A stretch of 64,000 nucleotides of DNA from Arthrobacter sp. PsM3 (GCF_030433895.1 NZ_JARUXE010000007.1:62001-126000), one strand, 5' to 3'; counted from the stretch's first letter, positions 7,674 through 16,284 are shown. Notes: a model not told the origin generated them from the sequence alone. Program-made: numbers and translations.

Positions 7674-8590
7674 CAGTGGTGGATGCTTTCCTGGTCGCGG
7701 TGGGCGGCGGGTTCGATCTGGAAGGTGGAGTGTTCGACGCTGACGTCGAAGTGTTCGGCCACGCAAAGCTGCAGGTCAGCCAGGATGGCGGCGGCGTGTC
7801 CGTCGGTCATGCAGGTGTCTTCGACGGTGACGTGGGCGGAGAGGACGGCTGTGCCCGAGGCGACCAGGGATGCGTGCAGGTCATGGACGTCGATGACGTG
7901 CGGCACGGCAAGGACGTGCTCGCGGACCCCTGCCATGTCCAGGCCCTGCGGGGCGTTTTCCATCAGCACGTTCACGGTGTCCCGGAGCAGCTTCAGCGTG
8001 CGGGGAATGATCAGGACGCCGATCAGCAGGGACACGACGGCGTCGGCCTGGACCCAGCCGGTGACGGCGATGATGATGGCGGCCGCGATGACAGCCACGG
8101 AGCCGAGGGCGTCGTTGAGAACCTCCAGGAACGCGGCCTTCATGTTGAAGTTGTGGTTCCGTCCCGACGCCAGAACAATCAGCCCGACGGCGTTGCCGGC
8201 CAGGCCGATGATGCCGAACCACAGCATCGTTGAGCCGCCGATTTCGGGAGGCTCGATGAGGCGGCGGATGCCCTCGACGATGACGAAGCCGCCGACACCC
8301 AGCAGCAGGGCAGCCTGCCCGGCCGCGGCAAGGATCTCGGCGCGCTTGTACCCCCAGGTCCGTTTGGCCGTGGCCGGCTTCAGTGCCAGCGAGGCGGCGA
8401 TCAGGGCGATGAGCAGCCCGGTCGAGTCGGTGAACATGTGGCCGGCATCGGCCAGGAGCGCCAGGCTGCCGGTGAGGAACGAGCCGATGATCTCCGCGAT
8501 CATCACGGTGAAGGTGATGGCAAAGACGAGGATCAGTTTGCCCCGGTTACCCGCAGCGGCCGCACCGTGGTCGTGATCGTGCCCGCTCAT
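7673..8590 (-). CDS. CDF cation diffusion facilitator (CzcD/ZitB-like)
   Basis: 305 residues starting MSGHDHDHG at 8590; an upstream ATG at 8650 lies inside the sensor gene. Six membrane helices and a C-terminal metal-sensing domain are visible. Helix 2 has the zinc-type HxxxD (DAGHMFTD), but helix 5 has ExxxD (FLEVLNDALGS) where CzcD has HxxxD. The family exchanges protons for Zn2+, Cd2+ or related ions across the cytoplasmic membrane. The start overlaps the CmtR-like gene (ATGA), and the stop overlaps the DsbA-like gene. A cadmium/lead-type sensor in the operon suggests Cd, Pb or Zn export; the helix 5 change could alter selectivity. Confidence 0.92.
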   Translation of the reverse strand: MSGHDHDHGAAAAGNRGKLILVFAITFTVMIAEIIGSFLTGSLALLADAGHMFTDSTGLLIALIAASLALKPATAKRTWGYKRAEILAAAGQAALLLGVGGFVIVEGIRRLIEPPEIGGSTMLWFGIIGLAGNAVGLIVLASGRNHNFNMKAAFLEVLNDALGSVAVIAAAIIIAVTGWVQADAVVSLLIGVLIIPRTLKLLRDTVNVLMENAPQGLDMAGVREHVLAVPHVIDVHDLHASLVASGTAVLSAHVTVEDTCMTDGHAAAILADLQLCVAEHFDVSVEHSTFQIEPAAHRDQESIHH

Positions 8591-8964
8591 GGGCCTACCT
8601 CCGTCATGCGTTCCTGGCCGGTCAGCGGGGACGGCTTGTCCTGGGGACAACCCGGCTCGGCACAGCTGCAGATCGGGTCGACGGTCAGGATCGTGCCGAG
8701 CAGGTCATCCAGGGCGTGCGCCAGCCGGGGGTCCGAGAGCCGGTATTGGACCCGTCGTCCTGCGGGGTCCCCGGCCACCAACCCGCAGTCGCGCAGACAG
8801 GCCAGGTGGTTGGAGAGGATCTGGCGGCTGACTCCGATCCGGTCGGCCAGTTCCGACGGGCACGCCGGGCCGGATTTGAGTTCGAGCAGGATGGCTGCCC
8901 GGGTCGGGTCGGCCAGTGCCTTGCCGAAGCGTGCCAGAACATCGGGCGTGGACAGTATGCGCAT
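8587..8964 (-). CDS. CmtR-like ArsR-family cadmium/lead sensor
   Basis: 125 residues from ATG 8964. It resembles M. tuberculosis CmtR: FGKALADPTRAAILLELKSG, the recognition helix with ACLRDCGLV (C56 and C60, matching CmtR Cys57/Cys61) and a cysteine-rich tail (C99, C101, C106; CmtR uses Cys102). These thiolates bind Cd2+ or Pb2+ in CmtR. There is no ribosome site at useful distance: GGGAG abuts the ATG, so a leaderless transcript or a longer N-terminus is possible, though the upstream frame shows no homology. The gene heads a tightly overlapping operon with the CDF exporter and the DsbA-like protein, which it probably represses. Confidence 0.85.
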   Translation of the reverse strand: MRILSTPDVLARFGKALADPTRAAILLELKSGPACPSELADRIGVSRQILSNHLACLRDCGLVAGDPAGRRVQYRLSDPRLAHALDDLLGTILTVDPICSCAEPGCPQDKPSPLTGQERMTEVGP

Positions 8965-9055
8965 CTCCCGGATAATACAGTGATTCCTGGATTCAAAGCA
9001 TTTCGTGTTCTGTCCGGCTGGCAGTTGGGTGCCGGGGCGGAGAGGCCGCAGTGCG

Positions 9056-11149
9056 CTAGTTGGCCCGGTCATGGGTCCGGTCCGTTGCGGTGCTGCGTTC
9101 CTCGAGGCGGGCGAGCATGGCGTTGTAGGCGGTGAGGTCGGCGTCGTTGTTCCGGGCTGCGGCACGGTCGGTGCGCCGGGTTTCGCGGGCATCGGAGCGT
9201 GACCACATGACCGCCACGCCGAGGGCAATCAGCACGGTGGGGATCTCGCCGATACCCCAAGTGATCGCGCCGGCCATCTGCTGGTCCTCCAGCGCCGGCA
9301 GCCCCCAGCCCCGCCCCAGACCGGTGAACCAGTCTGACTGGATCAGGGTGGTTGAGCCCATCAGGGTCACGCCGAAGAAGGCGTGGAAAGCCATGGTGGC
9401 CAGTAGCAGCAGCAGCCGCAGCGGGTAGGGCGCACGGCGCGGAACAGGGTCGGTGCCGATCATGGATAGAACAAAGAGGTAGCCGGTGATGACGAAATGG
9501 ACCGTCATGAGTTCATGACCGACGTGTTCACGGAGGGCGAAGCCGAACGCGTCGGAGTAGTAAAAGAGCACGATGGATCCGGCGAAGTTGGCAGCAACGA
9601 ACAAAGGGTGGGTCACGATGGCGGCCACCCGTGAATGGACCAGAACCATGATCCATTCCCTGGGGCCGCGGGAACCGTCATGCCGTGGGGCCAGTGTCCG
9701 AAGCGCGAGGGTGACCGGGGACCCGAGGACGAGGAACACCGGGACGATCATGGTTAGAGCCATGTGGTCCAGCATGTGGGCGCTGAACAGGACCCGGCCG
9801 TAGACAGACGGCCCCCCGGAGGTGAAGAACACCAGCGCGGCCAGGCCGGTCAGCCACAGCAGCGACCGGGCCCAGGGCCAGGTGTCGCCGCGGACCCGGA
9901 GGCGCCGGGCGGCCCGCAGATACAGGTAGGCGCCGGTCACCGCCACGGCGATCCAGAGCCAGTCCGGCCGCCAGACGGTGAACCACCGCTCTGCAGTCAG
10001 CTCCGGGGGCAGCAGGTAGCCGGTGAGGATTTCTGCCGGCGTCAGGGCCGGGCGGATGTCCTCTCCCCCGGGCGGAGGCGTCCGGCTCAGGGCCGCGGCC
10101 AGGCCGCTGGCGGCGCCCATGATCAGAAGCTCCACGACGATGAAGCGCCACAGCAACCGGGTGTGCGTCCCGGGTCCGGACTTCAGGGACAGTTGCGGGA
10201 GGATCCGTCGGCGGTGCAGTAAGCCGATGGCGCCCAGAACGAGGGCGGCAGCTGTTTTGCCCAGAAGGAGGACGCCGTAAGGCGAGGCCAGCCCCGCGGG
10301 GAGGTCGATGCGGATTGCGGCGTTGATGATGCCGGAAGCGACCACGAGGATGAAAGCGAAACCAGCCAGGGTAGAAAACCGTTCCAGGACCGCTGCGGTG
10401 TCCTTGCCAAAGGCGGTCCCTCCGACCGTCAGCGCAATCAGCCCGCCCAGCCAGAGGCACACCCCCACCAGATGAAGGCCCAGTGAGTTGATGGCCTGCT
10501 CGTGGTCAGCGCCGCCGGCAGCGTGGCCGATGAGGATCATGGGAAGGAGCCCGGCCAGGGAGAGCAGCGCCGCGGCGGCGAGTCCGCCGCGGGACCTTAG
10601 TCCAAACGTGAGCGTCGATACCGACGCGGAAATGATGACCACCCACAGCCACGCTGTCCCGGTGGGCAGCTCGGTGATGTAGGAGGCCAGCTGGGAGGCG
10701 TATTCGCTGCTGCCGGAGATGGGGATGCCGGTGATGTCGGAGAAACTGAAGACCAGGACGGCCATGGCGGCCAGCGTCCAGAGCACGCTGGCCGTGGACG
10801 CCAGCACCATGATGCGGGTGAACGCGGGGTGCTCCACCGCCGCAGAGACCGGTCCCCTTCGGCCGGGGTTCCCCCGCCCCGGACCCCGCAGCGCCGGCGG
10901 GATGATGCAGGCAGCGAAAACGAGGGCGCCGATCGTGGCTGCGGCGGCGGTGTTCTGGAGAGTCTGGGCGATCCCGTAGCCCCAGCGCACCAGAGATCCC
11001 GGGTCCCGGGTTTCCGGAGGCAGGGTTGCGCCGCCGTATGCACTGGCCGCCAGGACCGCCACCACCGCAATGACGCCGGCAACGGCGAGCCACACCAACC
11101 GCGGCGAAACCGTCGGCGTGTTGGCAGAGGCGGGGGCTTTCAACGCCAC
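9056..11149 (-). CDS. CopD-CtaG fusion, copper transport/cytochrome oxidase assembly membrane protein
   Basis: 697 residues, GTG start at 11149, with many membrane helices. The N-terminal half (to about residue 350) matches CopD/YcnJ-type copper-import membrane domains, with LIGHAAGGADHEQAINSLGLHLVGV as the His-rich core. The C-terminal half is a caa3-type CtaG domain (SAHMLDHMALTMIVPVFLVLGSP, HPLFVAANFAGSIVLFYYS, HELMTVHFVITGYLF, MAFHAFFGVTLMGS). CtaG and CopD fusions are known in actinobacteria and deliver copper toward cytochrome oxidase. It is monocistronic and divergent from an ArsR gene that precedes a second, stand-alone CtaG. The tail is hydrophilic and probably cytoplasmic. Confidence 0.88.
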   Translation of the reverse strand: MALKAPASANTPTVSPRLVWLAVAGVIAVVAVLAASAYGGATLPPETRDPGSLVRWGYGIAQTLQNTAAAATIGALVFAACIIPPALRGPGRGNPGRRGPVSAAVEHPAFTRIMVLASTASVLWTLAAMAVLVFSFSDITGIPISGSSEYASQLASYITELPTGTAWLWVVIISASVSTLTFGLRSRGGLAAAALLSLAGLLPMILIGHAAGGADHEQAINSLGLHLVGVCLWLGGLIALTVGGTAFGKDTAAVLERFSTLAGFAFILVVASGIINAAIRIDLPAGLASPYGVLLLGKTAAALVLGAIGLLHRRRILPQLSLKSGPGTHTRLLWRFIVVELLIMGAASGLAAALSRTPPPGGEDIRPALTPAEILTGYLLPPELTAERWFTVWRPDWLWIAVAVTGAYLYLRAARRLRVRGDTWPWARSLLWLTGLAALVFFTSGGPSVYGRVLFSAHMLDHMALTMIVPVFLVLGSPVTLALRTLAPRHDGSRGPREWIMVLVHSRVAAIVTHPLFVAANFAGSIVLFYYSDAFGFALREHVGHELMTVHFVITGYLFVLSMIGTDPVPRRAPYPLRLLLLLATMAFHAFFGVTLMGSTTLIQSDWFTGLGRGWGLPALEDQQMAGAITWGIGEIPTVLIALGVAVMWSRSDARETRRTDRAAARNNDADLTAYNAMLARLEERSTATDRTHDRAN

Positions 11150-11329
11150 AATGCATCCTCAAAGTCGTGGGTCCGGACCCGCTGCCGTGTACAGCCGCAG
11201 GCGGTGCCGGCGCACTGCCGGTCTCAACCAGATTATCTGTAGAGTTGTTCACACGTTAAACGGACGCCCGGGGTGGTCCCCCGCCGCGGAGCAAATGCGA
11301 AGCATTAGCAGTAGAGGTAATCTTGACAA

Positions 11330-11749
11330 ATGACCCCAAGCTCACGGCCCCCGGCACCTGCCGGCCAGGTCAGCGAATGCTCCCTCCGCCTGGTGGATGC
11401 CGACAAAGTGGAACAGGTCCGATCCCGGATGCCGGCGGAGGCCGAGGTCGCGGACCTTGCCGTCATCTTCGGCCTGCTCTCGGATCCGGGACGGGTCCGG
11501 ATCCTCATCGCCCTCCTCGAAGGCGAAATGTGCGTCTGCGATCTGGCCGCCACCACGGGCCTGAGCGAATCCGGCGTCTCACATGCCCTGAGGCTGCTGC
11601 GCGGACCACGCGTGGTGACGGCCCGCCGCGCCGGCAGGATGGCCTATTACTCTCTGGCGGACGCCCACGTCCGCATGCTCCTGGACCTGGGCCTGACACA
11701 TGTCGGGCACACCGGGCAGGACAGGCTGAAAATGGTCGCCGGACGCTAA
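11330..11749 (+). CDS. ArsR/SmtB-family metal sensor (alpha5 site)
   Basis: 139 residues. The winged helix runs from FGLLSDPGRVRILIALLEG through MCVCDLAATTGLSESGVSHALRLLRG to AGRMAYYSLADAHVRMLLDLGLTHVGH. The last segment has the D-x-H-x10-H-x2-H alpha5 ligand set of SmtB/CzrA; the CVCDLA cysteines sit where CadC/ArsR-type alpha3 ligands lie. It is close in sequence to the ArsR at 15829-16284. It is followed 28 bases later by a CtaG-type gene on the same strand and faces the CopD-CtaG gene across about 180 bases, so either could be its target. I see no convincing palindrome in that gap. Confidence 0.88.
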   Translation: MTPSSRPPAPAGQVSECSLRLVDADKVEQVRSRMPAEAEVADLAVIFGLLSDPGRVRILIALLEGEMCVCDLAATTGLSESGVSHALRLLRGPRVVTARRAGRMAYYSLADAHVRMLLDLGLTHVGHTGQDRLKMVAGR

Positions 11750-11777
11750 CGCACCCGGCACGCCGGATCCTGGCGGC

Positions 11778-12749
11778 ATGATGTCCGAACCGGAAATTGT
11801 CGGGCCCGTCTGGATCCCGACGCTGCCCCCTTCGCTGGCCGAGTACCTCGCCCCCAACCTGCAGCCCGTCCCGCTGATACCGGTCCTGGCCGCGGTCGCG
11901 GCGCTGTTGTATCTCGCCGGTGCCGTCAGTCTCTGGCGGCAGGGGCGGCGCTGGTCGCCGGTGCGCACCGCCTCCTTCCTGGCCGGCTCCCTGGCCATCG
12001 TCGTGGTCATGGGCGCAGGGATCGAAGGCTACGGGCTGCGAATGTTCTCGATCTTCATGTTCCAGCAGCTGACGCTGATGATGGCCGTGCCGCCGCTGCT
12101 GGTGATCGGTTCCCCCGGGACGCTGCTGTTGCGGGCTACACCTCACCGGGGGCCGGGCCGGGCCGTCCTGCGCGCCGCGATCTGGGGTCTTCGCTCCCGC
12201 TGGGGCCGGGTGGCGATCCACCCGGCCTTCATGGTGCCGCTGTTTCTGCTCAGCTTCTACGGCGTGTACTTCTCCGGCATCGCAGATCTCCTCCTGCCCA
12301 GCTGGTACGGGCACGTCGGACTCGAGCTGCTGTTCCTGGCCGCCGGCATCCTCTTCACGATTCCACTGATTTCGGCGGATCCGCTGCCCACGCGCCAAAG
12401 CCATTTCGGCCGGATGATCGACATGTTCGCCGAAATGCCCCTGCACGCGTTCTTCGGCGTCGTCCTCATGATGGCCACCGCGCCGATGGTCGACTTCTTC
12501 TCCACATCTCCCCCGCAATGGAACATAGATCCGATCACAGACCAAGGTGTGGCCGGCGGCCTGGCCTGGTCCTACGGGGAACTTCCCGGGGTCCTGATGC
12601 TCATTTTCATCATGGTCCGCTGGCAGCGGGATGAGGCCAAAGGCTGGGTCCGCTCAGACCGGGCCGCCGCGACGGAGGGCACTCCGGAGCTGGACGCGTA
12701 TAACGACTACCTTCAGCAGCTGGCCCGCCGGCCGGAACGCCAGCGGTGA
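11778..12749 (+). CDS. CtaG-type cytochrome c oxidase assembly protein
   Basis: 323 residues with about seven membrane segments. CtaG (caa3-type) features are YGLRMFSIFMFQQLTLMMAVPPLLVIGSP, HPAFMVPLFLLSFYGVYFS, HVGLELLFLAAGILFTIPL and MPLHAFFGVVLMMATAP. The C-terminal tail is hydrophilic. The N-terminus begins with two Met codons; either could be used. It matches the second half of the 9056-11149 fusion in layout but lacks the CopD part. It sits directly after an ArsR gene, an unusual partner for an oxidase assembly factor, suggesting metal-controlled expression. A role in copper delivery across the membrane is inferred from the family. Confidence 0.85.
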   Translation: MMSEPEIVGPVWIPTLPPSLAEYLAPNLQPVPLIPVLAAVAALLYLAGAVSLWRQGRRWSPVRTASFLAGSLAIVVVMGAGIEGYGLRMFSIFMFQQLTLMMAVPPLLVIGSPGTLLLRATPHRGPGRAVLRAAIWGLRSRWGRVAIHPAFMVPLFLLSFYGVYFSGIADLLLPSWYGHVGLELLFLAAGILFTIPLISADPLPTRQSHFGRMIDMFAEMPLHAFFGVVLMMATAPMVDFFSTSPPQWNIDPITDQGVAGGLAWSYGELPGVLMLIFIMVRWQRDEAKGWVRSDRAAATEGTPELDAYNDYLQQLARRPERQR

Positions 12750-12841
12750 TCCTCACCGCCCCTGCCCCGGTCTTGCCGGTGCACCGGACGAGATGAGTGG
12801 TCTTTGGGCTTCCCGTGCGACTTATCCGGCCGCGTCCCCAG

Positions 12842-12878
12842 CCTGCCCGCAGGAATCCACTCGCCCGGGACGGGCAGG
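12842..12878. terminator. Hairpin between convergent genes, possible terminator
   Basis: CCTGCCCG (12842-12849) pairs with CGGGCAGG (12871-12878) across 21 bases, between the converging ends of the CtaG gene and the P-type ATPase gene. No strong T-run follows on either strand except a short TTCTTCGTTCTT on the plus side (about 12887-12897), so the call rests mainly on position. Confidence 0.35.
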
Positions 12879-12896
12879 GCGCGGCGTTCTTCGTTC

Positions 12897-15452
12897 TTAG
12901 TCAGGACGCCGTGCCATCACCGGCTCTACGGGTGTGCCCGAGGGCCTGACGGATTCCTCCTCCGTTCCCGGTTCGCGGTAGGCGAGGAGGCGGAGGGCGT
13001 TGGCGACGACGAGCAGGGTGGATCCTTCGTGGATCAGGACGGCGAGACCAATGCCGATGGTCCCGGTGATGGTTGCCGGGATCAGGACAGCGACGACCCC
13101 CAGGCTTGCCCAGAGGTTCTGGCGGATGATCCGGCTGGACTGCCGGCTGAGTTTCACGGCGAAGGGGAGCCGCTCGAGGTCATCTCCCATGAGCGCGACG
13201 TCGGCGGTTTCCATGGCCACGTCTGAGCCGGCTGCGCCCATGGCGATCCCGACGGTGGCATTCGCCATCGCGGGTGCGTCGTTGACGCCGTCGCCGACCA
13301 TGGCTACCTTGTGTTCCCTGGTGCGCAGCTCGATCACTGCCTTCACTTTGCCTTCAGGCATCAGGTCACCGCGGGCCTCGTCGAGTCCGAGTTGTCCGGC
13401 GACGGCGTCCGCTACGGTCTGGTTGTCCCCGGAGAGCATGATCATGTGGCGGATGCCGGCCTGGCGCAGCCGGGAAACGACCTGTTGCGCGGAGGCGCGG
13501 GGGGTGTCCATGAGGCCGAGGACGCCGAGGTACCGGGTCCCCCGGCGGACGACCATGGTGGTCCGCCCGGATGCCTCGAGCCGGGCTGTCGATTCTGCGA
13601 TTTCCGCAGGCAACGGTGCGCCGCCGATTTCACTGAAGAGCTTTTGCTTGCCGATATGGATCTCTTCACCGTCGATCAGGGCGCTGACGCCGCGGCCGGT
13701 GATGCCGGCGACGGCGTCGGCCTTGAGCAGCGGCGTTCCGTCGAGCCGGGCGCGCGCGGCCTGCACGATGGCGGCGGCCAGAGGGTGATCGCTCTGTGAT
13801 TCGACGGCGAGGGCGACGCTGAGCAGTTCGGATTCCGTGACCCCGTCGACGGGTTCGACGTCGGTCATTTCCGGTTTGCCCTCGGTGAGGGTTCCGGTTT
13901 TGTCGAAGGCTATCGCGCGCAGGGTACCGAGGTTCTCCAGCGCGCCGCCGCCCTTGATGAGCAGGCCGCCGCGCGCGGCCCGGGCGAGCCCGCTCAGGAC
14001 AGCACTCGGGGTCGAGATTGCCAGAGCGCAGGGACTGGCGGCGACGAGAACCGCCATGGCCCGGTACAGGGTGGCGGAGAACGGTTCGTCAATGACGAAG
14101 CCGGCGAACAGCAGCACGACGACCAAGGTCAGGACCGCGGGTACGAACACCCGCTGGAACCGGTCGGTGAAGCGCTGGGTGGGTGAGGTCTGGGCCTGGG
14201 CTTCGCTGACCATCCGCACGACCCGGGCGAGCGTGGAATCCTTGGACAGCCGGGTGACCTCGATTTCCAGAACGCCCGGCCCGTTGACGGTGCCGGCGTA
14301 GATCCGGCTTTCCGCGGGGATATCCTGGCCGCTGCGGGGCGTTCCCCGGCTGATCGGGGCCTTGTCCACCGGGATGCTCTCGCCGGTCACGGCGGCCTGA
14401 TCGACGCTGCTGTGGCCGACGGTGACGAAACCGTCGGAGGGGATGCGGGTGTTCGGTTTGATGATGACCGTGTCGCCGAGCCGGAGTTGCCCGACCGGGA
14501 TTTCCTGTTCAGTCCCGTCGCGCTTCACGACCGCGGTGGCGGGGGCGAGGTCGGCCAGTGCCTGGATCGCTCGCCGTGCCCGGCCCATGGCATAGCTTTC
14601 CAGGGCATGTCCTATGCTGAACAAGGCCAGCAGCAGGGCGCCCTCGGCCAGGTCCCCGAGCACGGCCGCGCCGGCGGCTGCGACCAGCATCAAAAAGTCG
14701 ATTTCGAACCGTTTGGCCATCACCGTCTGGATGGCTTCCTTGAGCGTGTAGTAGCCGCCAAAGAAATACGCCGCGATGTACAGGGCCGTCGAGACGGCGT
14801 CCGGCACCGCCGGGCTCAGCCCGAGGAAGAAGCCCGTCGCGAGCGTCAGGGCGCACAGCACGGCGAAGATCAGTTCGCTGCGCTCCCCGAAGATCCCGCC
14901 GTGCTTATGGTCATGATCTTCATGCTTTTCATGCGCTTGGGCCTCCGGAACGGCAGCTGCGGCGCCGCCGGGCTCAGCGGCCTCGGGGCCTTCTGCGGCG
15001 CGGGGCCGGCTGGTGCGCGGTGGTGTCCCGAAGCGCTCCAGCAGGTCCACGATCGCCGGATCCGAGGTTTGGTCGGCGAAGTATTCGACCGCGACGGAAC
15101 CTGTCGGAGAGACGTGGGCTTCGGCGATCCCGGCAGTGTTGCGCAGCCGCTGTTCCAGCAGCTGGGCCCGGGCGGGCCGTGACACGCCGTCCACGTCGAG
15201 GCTGAGGTGTCCGAAGTCGCTGTCGACCCGGGCGCCCAGGGACAGGGCGAGTTCCCGGATGCGTTGCAGGCTGATGATGTCGGGTTCGAAATGCACGCAC
15301 AGCTGCGCCGCGGCTTCCCCTTCTTTGACGTGGGCGCTGATGACGCCCTCACGGGCCTGCAGGCCGGCGGTGAGGCGCCGGACGCAGGCATCCTTTTCGT
15401 CCAGCGCCTCGGGAAGCACTGTGTTCAGGTCAAGTTGTGTGTCGGTGGCCAT
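12897..15452 (-). CDS. P1B-type heavy-metal ATPase with degenerate N-terminal HMA domains
   Basis: 851 residues. Two ferredoxin-like HMA-type repeats (about 20-80 and 85-145) lack the usual CxxC. A His/Glu/Asp-rich linker (AHEKHEDHDHKHGG, about 173-186) follows, and then a full ATPase core: TGES, ASPCALAIST in helix 4, DKTGTLTEGKPEM, SGDN and GDGVNDAPAM, ending HEGSTLLVVANALRLL. SPC plus HEG(S)T places it in P1B-4 (zinc, cobalt, iron, cadmium), close to ZosA/CtpJ types. It is the last gene of an ArsR, zinc-ribbon, ATPase operon, and the ArsR alpha5 site suggests zinc or cobalt control. The His-rich linker may be the metal-binding replacement for the lost CxxC sites. Confidence 0.9.
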   Translation of the reverse strand: MATDTQLDLNTVLPEALDEKDACVRRLTAGLQAREGVISAHVKEGEAAAQLCVHFEPDIISLQRIRELALSLGARVDSDFGHLSLDVDGVSRPARAQLLEQRLRNTAGIAEAHVSPTGSVAVEYFADQTSDPAIVDLLERFGTPPRTSRPRAAEGPEAAEPGGAAAAVPEAQAHEKHEDHDHKHGGIFGERSELIFAVLCALTLATGFFLGLSPAVPDAVSTALYIAAYFFGGYYTLKEAIQTVMAKRFEIDFLMLVAAAGAAVLGDLAEGALLLALFSIGHALESYAMGRARRAIQALADLAPATAVVKRDGTEQEIPVGQLRLGDTVIIKPNTRIPSDGFVTVGHSSVDQAAVTGESIPVDKAPISRGTPRSGQDIPAESRIYAGTVNGPGVLEIEVTRLSKDSTLARVVRMVSEAQAQTSPTQRFTDRFQRVFVPAVLTLVVVLLFAGFVIDEPFSATLYRAMAVLVAASPCALAISTPSAVLSGLARAARGGLLIKGGGALENLGTLRAIAFDKTGTLTEGKPEMTDVEPVDGVTESELLSVALAVESQSDHPLAAAIVQAARARLDGTPLLKADAVAGITGRGVSALIDGEEIHIGKQKLFSEIGGAPLPAEIAESTARLEASGRTTMVVRRGTRYLGVLGLMDTPRASAQQVVSRLRQAGIRHMIMLSGDNQTVADAVAGQLGLDEARGDLMPEGKVKAVIELRTREHKVAMVGDGVNDAPAMANATVGIAMGAAGSDVAMETADVALMGDDLERLPFAVKLSRQSSRIIRQNLWASLGVVAVLIPATITGTIGIGLAVLIHEGSTLLVVANALRLLAYREPGTEEESVRPSGTPVEPVMARRPD

Positions 15453-15517
15453 GGGTGCCGTTCTTGGATTCGGGACACGAGGTCCGCTGCGGATGGAAAA
15501 CCGGGGCGTGACAGGTC

Positions 15518-15832
15518 TTACCCGAAGAGGTCCCCGAGGAATCCGCCGCGCTTGCGGCCATCGCGCCTGTCCCCGTGGCCGGAACCGCGGCCGTCGTGGC
15601 CACCGTGATGGCCCTCCCTGCGGTCAGAACCTTGCGGCTGGCCGAATCCCGGGCCGGGGACCGGTGGTGCGTAGAAGGAGCTTTCGGCATCTATCAGGGA
15701 CTCCAGTTCGCCGCGGTCCAGGAAAATGCCGCGGCACCCGGTGCATTGATCGATGACGATGCCGTTGCGTTCGTAGGGGCGCATTTCTGCCCCGCATTTG
15801 GGGCAGGTCAGAGCGGCGGGTAAAACGTTCAT
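15518..15832 (-). CDS. TFIIB-type zinc-ribbon protein
   Basis: 104 residues. CPKCGAEM and CTGCRGIFLDRGELESLI form the zf-TFIIB zinc ribbon, followed by a His/Gly/Arg-rich low-complexity tail (HHGGHDGRGSGHGDRRDGRK). The start ATG overlaps the ArsR stop (ATGA), and the ATPase gene follows 65 bases later, so it is in the middle of a metal-export operon. The role of such ribbons in these operons is not known to me; metal buffering in the cytoplasm is a guess based on the His-rich tail. Confidence 0.85.
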   Translation of the reverse strand: MNVLPAALTCPKCGAEMRPYERNGIVIDQCTGCRGIFLDRGELESLIDAESSFYAPPVPGPGFGQPQGSDRREGHHGGHDGRGSGHGDRRDGRKRGGFLGDLFG

Positions 15833-16284
15833 GAGGGCTCCTGATGGATAGGGTGCATGGCTGGTTCGGAACCGGCCGGGACGGCTGCGCTGGTGGCCGG
15901 AGAGTGGCCGACGTGAGTGATGGCCAAATCAAGAAGCATCCTGACGTGGCTGTCATCGAGCCGGTAGAAAACGTGTCGGCCCGCGCGGCGGCCCGCAACG
16001 ACGCGCTGCGCCCGCATGAGCCGAAGTGCCTGGCTCACCGAGGATTCACTGAGCCCGCTCACCGAAGCCAGATCATGGACACAGACCTCACCCGCTTCAA
16101 GCAAAGCGGCCAGAATCCGGATACGGCCGGGGTCGGCCATCAGCCGGAACACCTCTGAGAGGCGCACCACGTCGGCCGCGGACGGCAAGGAATTACGGAG
16201 GGCATCGACACGCGCCACTTCGCCGGCCAACCGGGGCCCGGACACCCCGCGGGGGCTTCGAAGAGGCCGAACATGAGTGTTCAT
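15829..16284 (-). CDS. ArsR/SmtB-family zinc-type sensor heading ATPase operon
   Basis: 151 residues, ATG 16284. The winged helix is complete (VFRLMADPGRIRILAALLEAG, VCVHDLASVSGLSESSVSQALRLMR, AGRHVFYRLDDSHVRMLLDLAITHVGH). The last helix has D-x-H-x10-H-x2-H, the SmtB/CzrA alpha5 zinc/cobalt site. Operator-like repeats at 16277-16307 overlap the start codon and the bases upstream of it, fitting autorepression. It is translationally coupled to the zinc-ribbon gene and followed by the P-type ATPase. Sequence similarity to the ArsR at 11330 suggests a duplication with retargeting. Confidence 0.9.
   Translation of the reverse strand: MNTHVRPLRSPRGVSGPRLAGEVARVDALRNSLPSAADVVRLSEVFRLMADPGRIRILAALLEAGEVCVHDLASVSGLSESSVSQALRLMRAQRVVAGRRAGRHVFYRLDDSHVRMLLDLAITHVGHSPATSAAVPAGSEPAMHPIHQEPS

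Noticed and set aside
7044..8576. 510-codon plus-strand open frame opposite the DsbA-like and CDF genes
   Set aside because: Antisense to two overlapping genes with clear families; high GC creates long stop-free antisense frames.
15430..15690. 86-codon minus-strand frame between the ATPase and zinc-ribbon genes
   Set aside because: Overlaps the zinc-ribbon gene in another frame and has no ribosome site or domain.
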